DNA from: an uncultured Rhodanobacter sp.
GTDB taxonomy: Bacteria; Pseudomonadota; Gammaproteobacteria; Xanthomonadales; Rhodanobacteraceae
Assembly: GCA_903827735.1 (NCBI GenBank)
Contig: CAIKJM010000401.1
Coordinates: forward strand, 1-7,019
Reading direction: 5' to 3'
Length of the DNA: 7,019 nt
A program made the translations under genes and the position numbers. The notes beneath the pieces are model-generated. The model saw only the letters and a list, made by a program, of their open reading frames with translations, was not told the origin of the DNA and ran no database searches. Of the stretch, positions 5,364 to 7,019 are shown piece after piece (the first letter of the stretch is position 1; each line of letters begins with the position of its first letter).

Positions 5364-7019
5364 CTAACCTTCTTTGCGATCACCGGGAAAACGGGCAATG
5401 GCCTGCTGCGCTGCCTCTTCCAGCGAGGTCACCACTTGGTTCACGCCCGGATCGGGTGGCATGATTTCCGGCAGCGATAAAAGCTGGGGCAGCATAACGG
5501 CGAGAATGCAGGCGTCGGGAAAGCGGCGGCGCATTTCGCTGGCCACAACCGCACTGCTGTCACGCTCCTTGGTCGGCGAGGCGCTGACGATATAGACCAT
5601 CGACACACCGTCGCGCGTGACTTCCGGCGGCGGATCGGCCTCGAGCGCTTCGATATCGCTGATCGACAAGTGTCTGGCGTCGATATGCAGATCCTGAAGG
5701 ATACGGGCGAGAATTTCCGTCGCGAGATCGTCGCCGATATTTCCCAATCCAATACACAGCACCACGGAACGCGGCGCGACAACCAGCGGACCTTGCCAAC
5801 GGCCGCTGACGCTTTCGCGTTGCCTGCGCAATTCCTGGCCCAGGCTCACGCCCTCGAGCACCGATGCATTGCGACGCCAGCGCGAAGGCCGACGTGCACG
5901 GCTGCCCAGCGATTCGATCACACGCAGGATGGCGGTGCGCACGATGACCTGCTGCGCTGGGCTGATCAGGCCGTTGACCAGATCGATACGGGTCAGCTGC
6001 AGCGCCGGTAGCAGTACGACGTCGCAATAGGCGGCGAAGGACTTGCGCTTGAGAAACACGCGCGCGCTGGCGATGATTTCATCCGAGTCACCGGACAACG
6101 CGCGCTGATAAAAATGCTGCGGCATGGTGAGCGCGGGCAAATCGCCGAGCAGAATATCCAGCAGGTTAAGCGCCTTGACGTGGCGCCCGGCAACCACCAG
6201 ACAAAGCGTCAGCGGCGTCGACATGATCAGCCCGACCGGCCCCCACAGCCAGCTCCAGAAAATCGCCGCGACCACGACGGCCAGCGGCGAAAGGCCGGTC
6301 GTATGGCCATACAGCTGCGGCTCGACCAGCTGCCCGGCGACGGTTTCCACGATCACGTAGAGCCCGATCGTCATGAGCGCCAGCGACCAGCCGGGATCGA
6401 CGGCCGCTGCCAGCAAAGTGGCAAGAAACGCTGCAAGCCAGACGCCGACGTAAGGCACAAAGCGCAGCACGGCGGTCAGCGACGCCCATAGCGGCGCATT
6501 GGGTACGCCGATGATGACCAGCCCCAGCCAGATCACCACGCCGACGCCGAAGTTCACCGAGAACTGCGAGACAAAAAAGCGCGACAGCCGTTCGCCGGCA
6601 TCGTTGATCGCCTCGGTTGTGGTGCGAAGATCTGCCCCGCCCGCCAAACGGATGAAACGATCGCGCAACGATTCGTGTTCCAGCAGCACGAAGATCAGCA
6701 CGACCAGTACGATGCCCGCCGTCTGCAGCGGCGGCCAGATCGACGAAAAAATTCGAGTGACGACGCCCATCGAGCTGGGCGGTGGCGTGTGTATTTCCAC
6801 CGGCACCACGGTGGTCGATGTCTTCAGGGTTTGCAGTGAGTCGACTGGTGTGTTCGGCTGCTCTTCCGTGTGGTCGCCGAACTGGCTCATCACCCGACTC
6901 ACCTGATCCTGCACCGCTTCCAGACGACCGGCGGTCAGCTTGCTCACGGCCTGGACCTTGGAATGCATGGTCTCCTGATATTGCGGGAGGCTGCTGGCCA
7001 TATGGGCAACTTGCGAACA
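5364..7019 (-). CDS. AI-2E/PerM-family membrane protein with soluble C-terminal extension, 5' end beyond right edge
   Basis: The minus-strand frame is open from base 7019 to the TAG at 5364, giving 551 visible codons. A Met at 7001 exists, but six open codons precede it and the first membrane helices of the family are absent before it, so it is probably internal. Numbering from that Met: residues 1-60 are polar and helical, and 93-108, 148-165, 172-200, 206-226 and 238-270 are membrane segments. The order VNFGVGVVIWLG, FVPYVGVWLA, VEPQLYGHTTGLSPLAV and IFWSWLWGPVGLIMSTPLT is diagnostic of the AI-2E transporter (PerM, COG0628) family. Family members have been linked to export of autoinducer-2 or to ion antiport; the substrate here is unknown. 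Residues 275-545 form a soluble extension: first helical and Arg-rich, then from about 412 a Rossmann-like unit (VVLCIGLGNIGDDLATEIL, DARHLSISDIEAL, VSMVYIVSASP, DACILAVMLP). Many PerM proteins end near 350-400 residues, so this extension is notable. Confidence 0.88.
   Translation of the reverse strand, partial: CSQVAHMASSLPQYQETMHSKVQAVSKLTAGRLEAVQDQVSRVMSQFGDHTEEQPNTPVDSLQTLKTSTTVVPVEIHTPPPSSMGVVTRIFSSIWPPLQTAGIVLVVLIFVLLEHESLRDRFIRLAGGADLRTTTEAINDAGERLSRFFVSQFSVNFGVGVVIWLGLVIIGVPNAPLWASLTAVLRFVPYVGVWLAAFLATLLAAAVDPGWSLALMTIGLYVIVETVAGQLVEPQLYGHTTGLSPLAVVVAAIFWSWLWGPVGLIMSTPLTLCLVVAGRHVKALNLLDILLGDLPALTMPQHFYQRALSGDSDEIIASARVFLKRKSFAAYCDVVLLPALQLTRIDLVNGLISPAQQVIVRTAILRVIESLGSRARRPSRWRRNASVLEGVSLGQELRRQRESVSGRWQGPLVVAPRSVVLCIGLGNIGDDLATEILARILQDLHIDARHLSISDIEALEADPPPEVTRDGVSMVYIVSASPTKERDSSAVVASEMRRRFPDACILAVMLPQLLSLPEIMPPDPGVNQVVTSLEEAAQQAIARFPGDRKEG

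Noticed and set aside
5364..5780. Calling the AI-2E C-terminal domain a cobalamin-binding domain
   Set aside because: The alternating strand/helix pattern is similar, but the D-x-H-x-x-G cobalamin motif is absent, so only a generic Rossmann-like fold is supported.
6114..6491. 125-codon plus-strand frame
   Set aside because: Shadow of the AI-2E-family coding frame, rich in Arg, Gln and His as expected of an antisense frame in GC-rich DNA.

Overview
This 7.0-kb, mostly GC-rich window reads as a chromosomal segment of a Gram-negative proteobacterium. The best clues are a secreted OmpA-domain protein (outer membrane and peptidoglycan) and a 28-bp site matching the E. coli chromosome-dimer resolution site dif at 24 of 28 positions. 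Beta- or gammaproteobacterium is the best guess. The genus cannot be fixed from the window.

Left part (1-3277): a LysR-type regulator on the minus strand (its C-terminal end lies beyond the left edge) diverges from a three-gene plus-strand run. The run holds two paralogous NADP(H)-type classical short-chain dehydrogenases/reductases and a small SAM-methyltransferase-like protein. Gaps are 84 and 68 nt, each downstream gene has its own strong Shine-Dalgarno, and no convincing terminator lies between them. The 102-nt divergent spacer carries an AT-rich inverted repeat overlapping the likely lysR -35 box. The simplest reading is an oxidoreductase/methyltransferase cassette controlled by the divergent regulator. 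Its substrate cannot be read from the sequence.

Middle part (3278-4327): no intact gene. It contains a cluster of nested inverted repeats (3365-3416), the dif-like site (3476-3503) and, 63 nt beyond, a decayed minus-strand gene for a membrane-anchored GGDEF diguanylate cyclase. That gene is spread over two frames with two internal deletions. Relics beside a dif site suggest either the replication terminus or a spot used by elements that integrate through XerCD.

Right part (4328-7019, minus strand): a secreted OmpA-domain protein with a tryptophan/glycine-rich N-terminal motif and a polyproline linker. After a 358-nt gap with no recognisable gene comes a large AI-2E/PerM-family membrane protein whose N-terminus lies beyond the right edge. 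It carries an unusual roughly 270-residue soluble C-terminal extension ending in a Rossmann-like domain.

The most noteworthy items are the dif-like site, the tandem SDR pair inside the regulator-linked cassette, and the soluble extension of the AI-2E-family protein. I see nothing that clearly amounts to a wholly new biological system.
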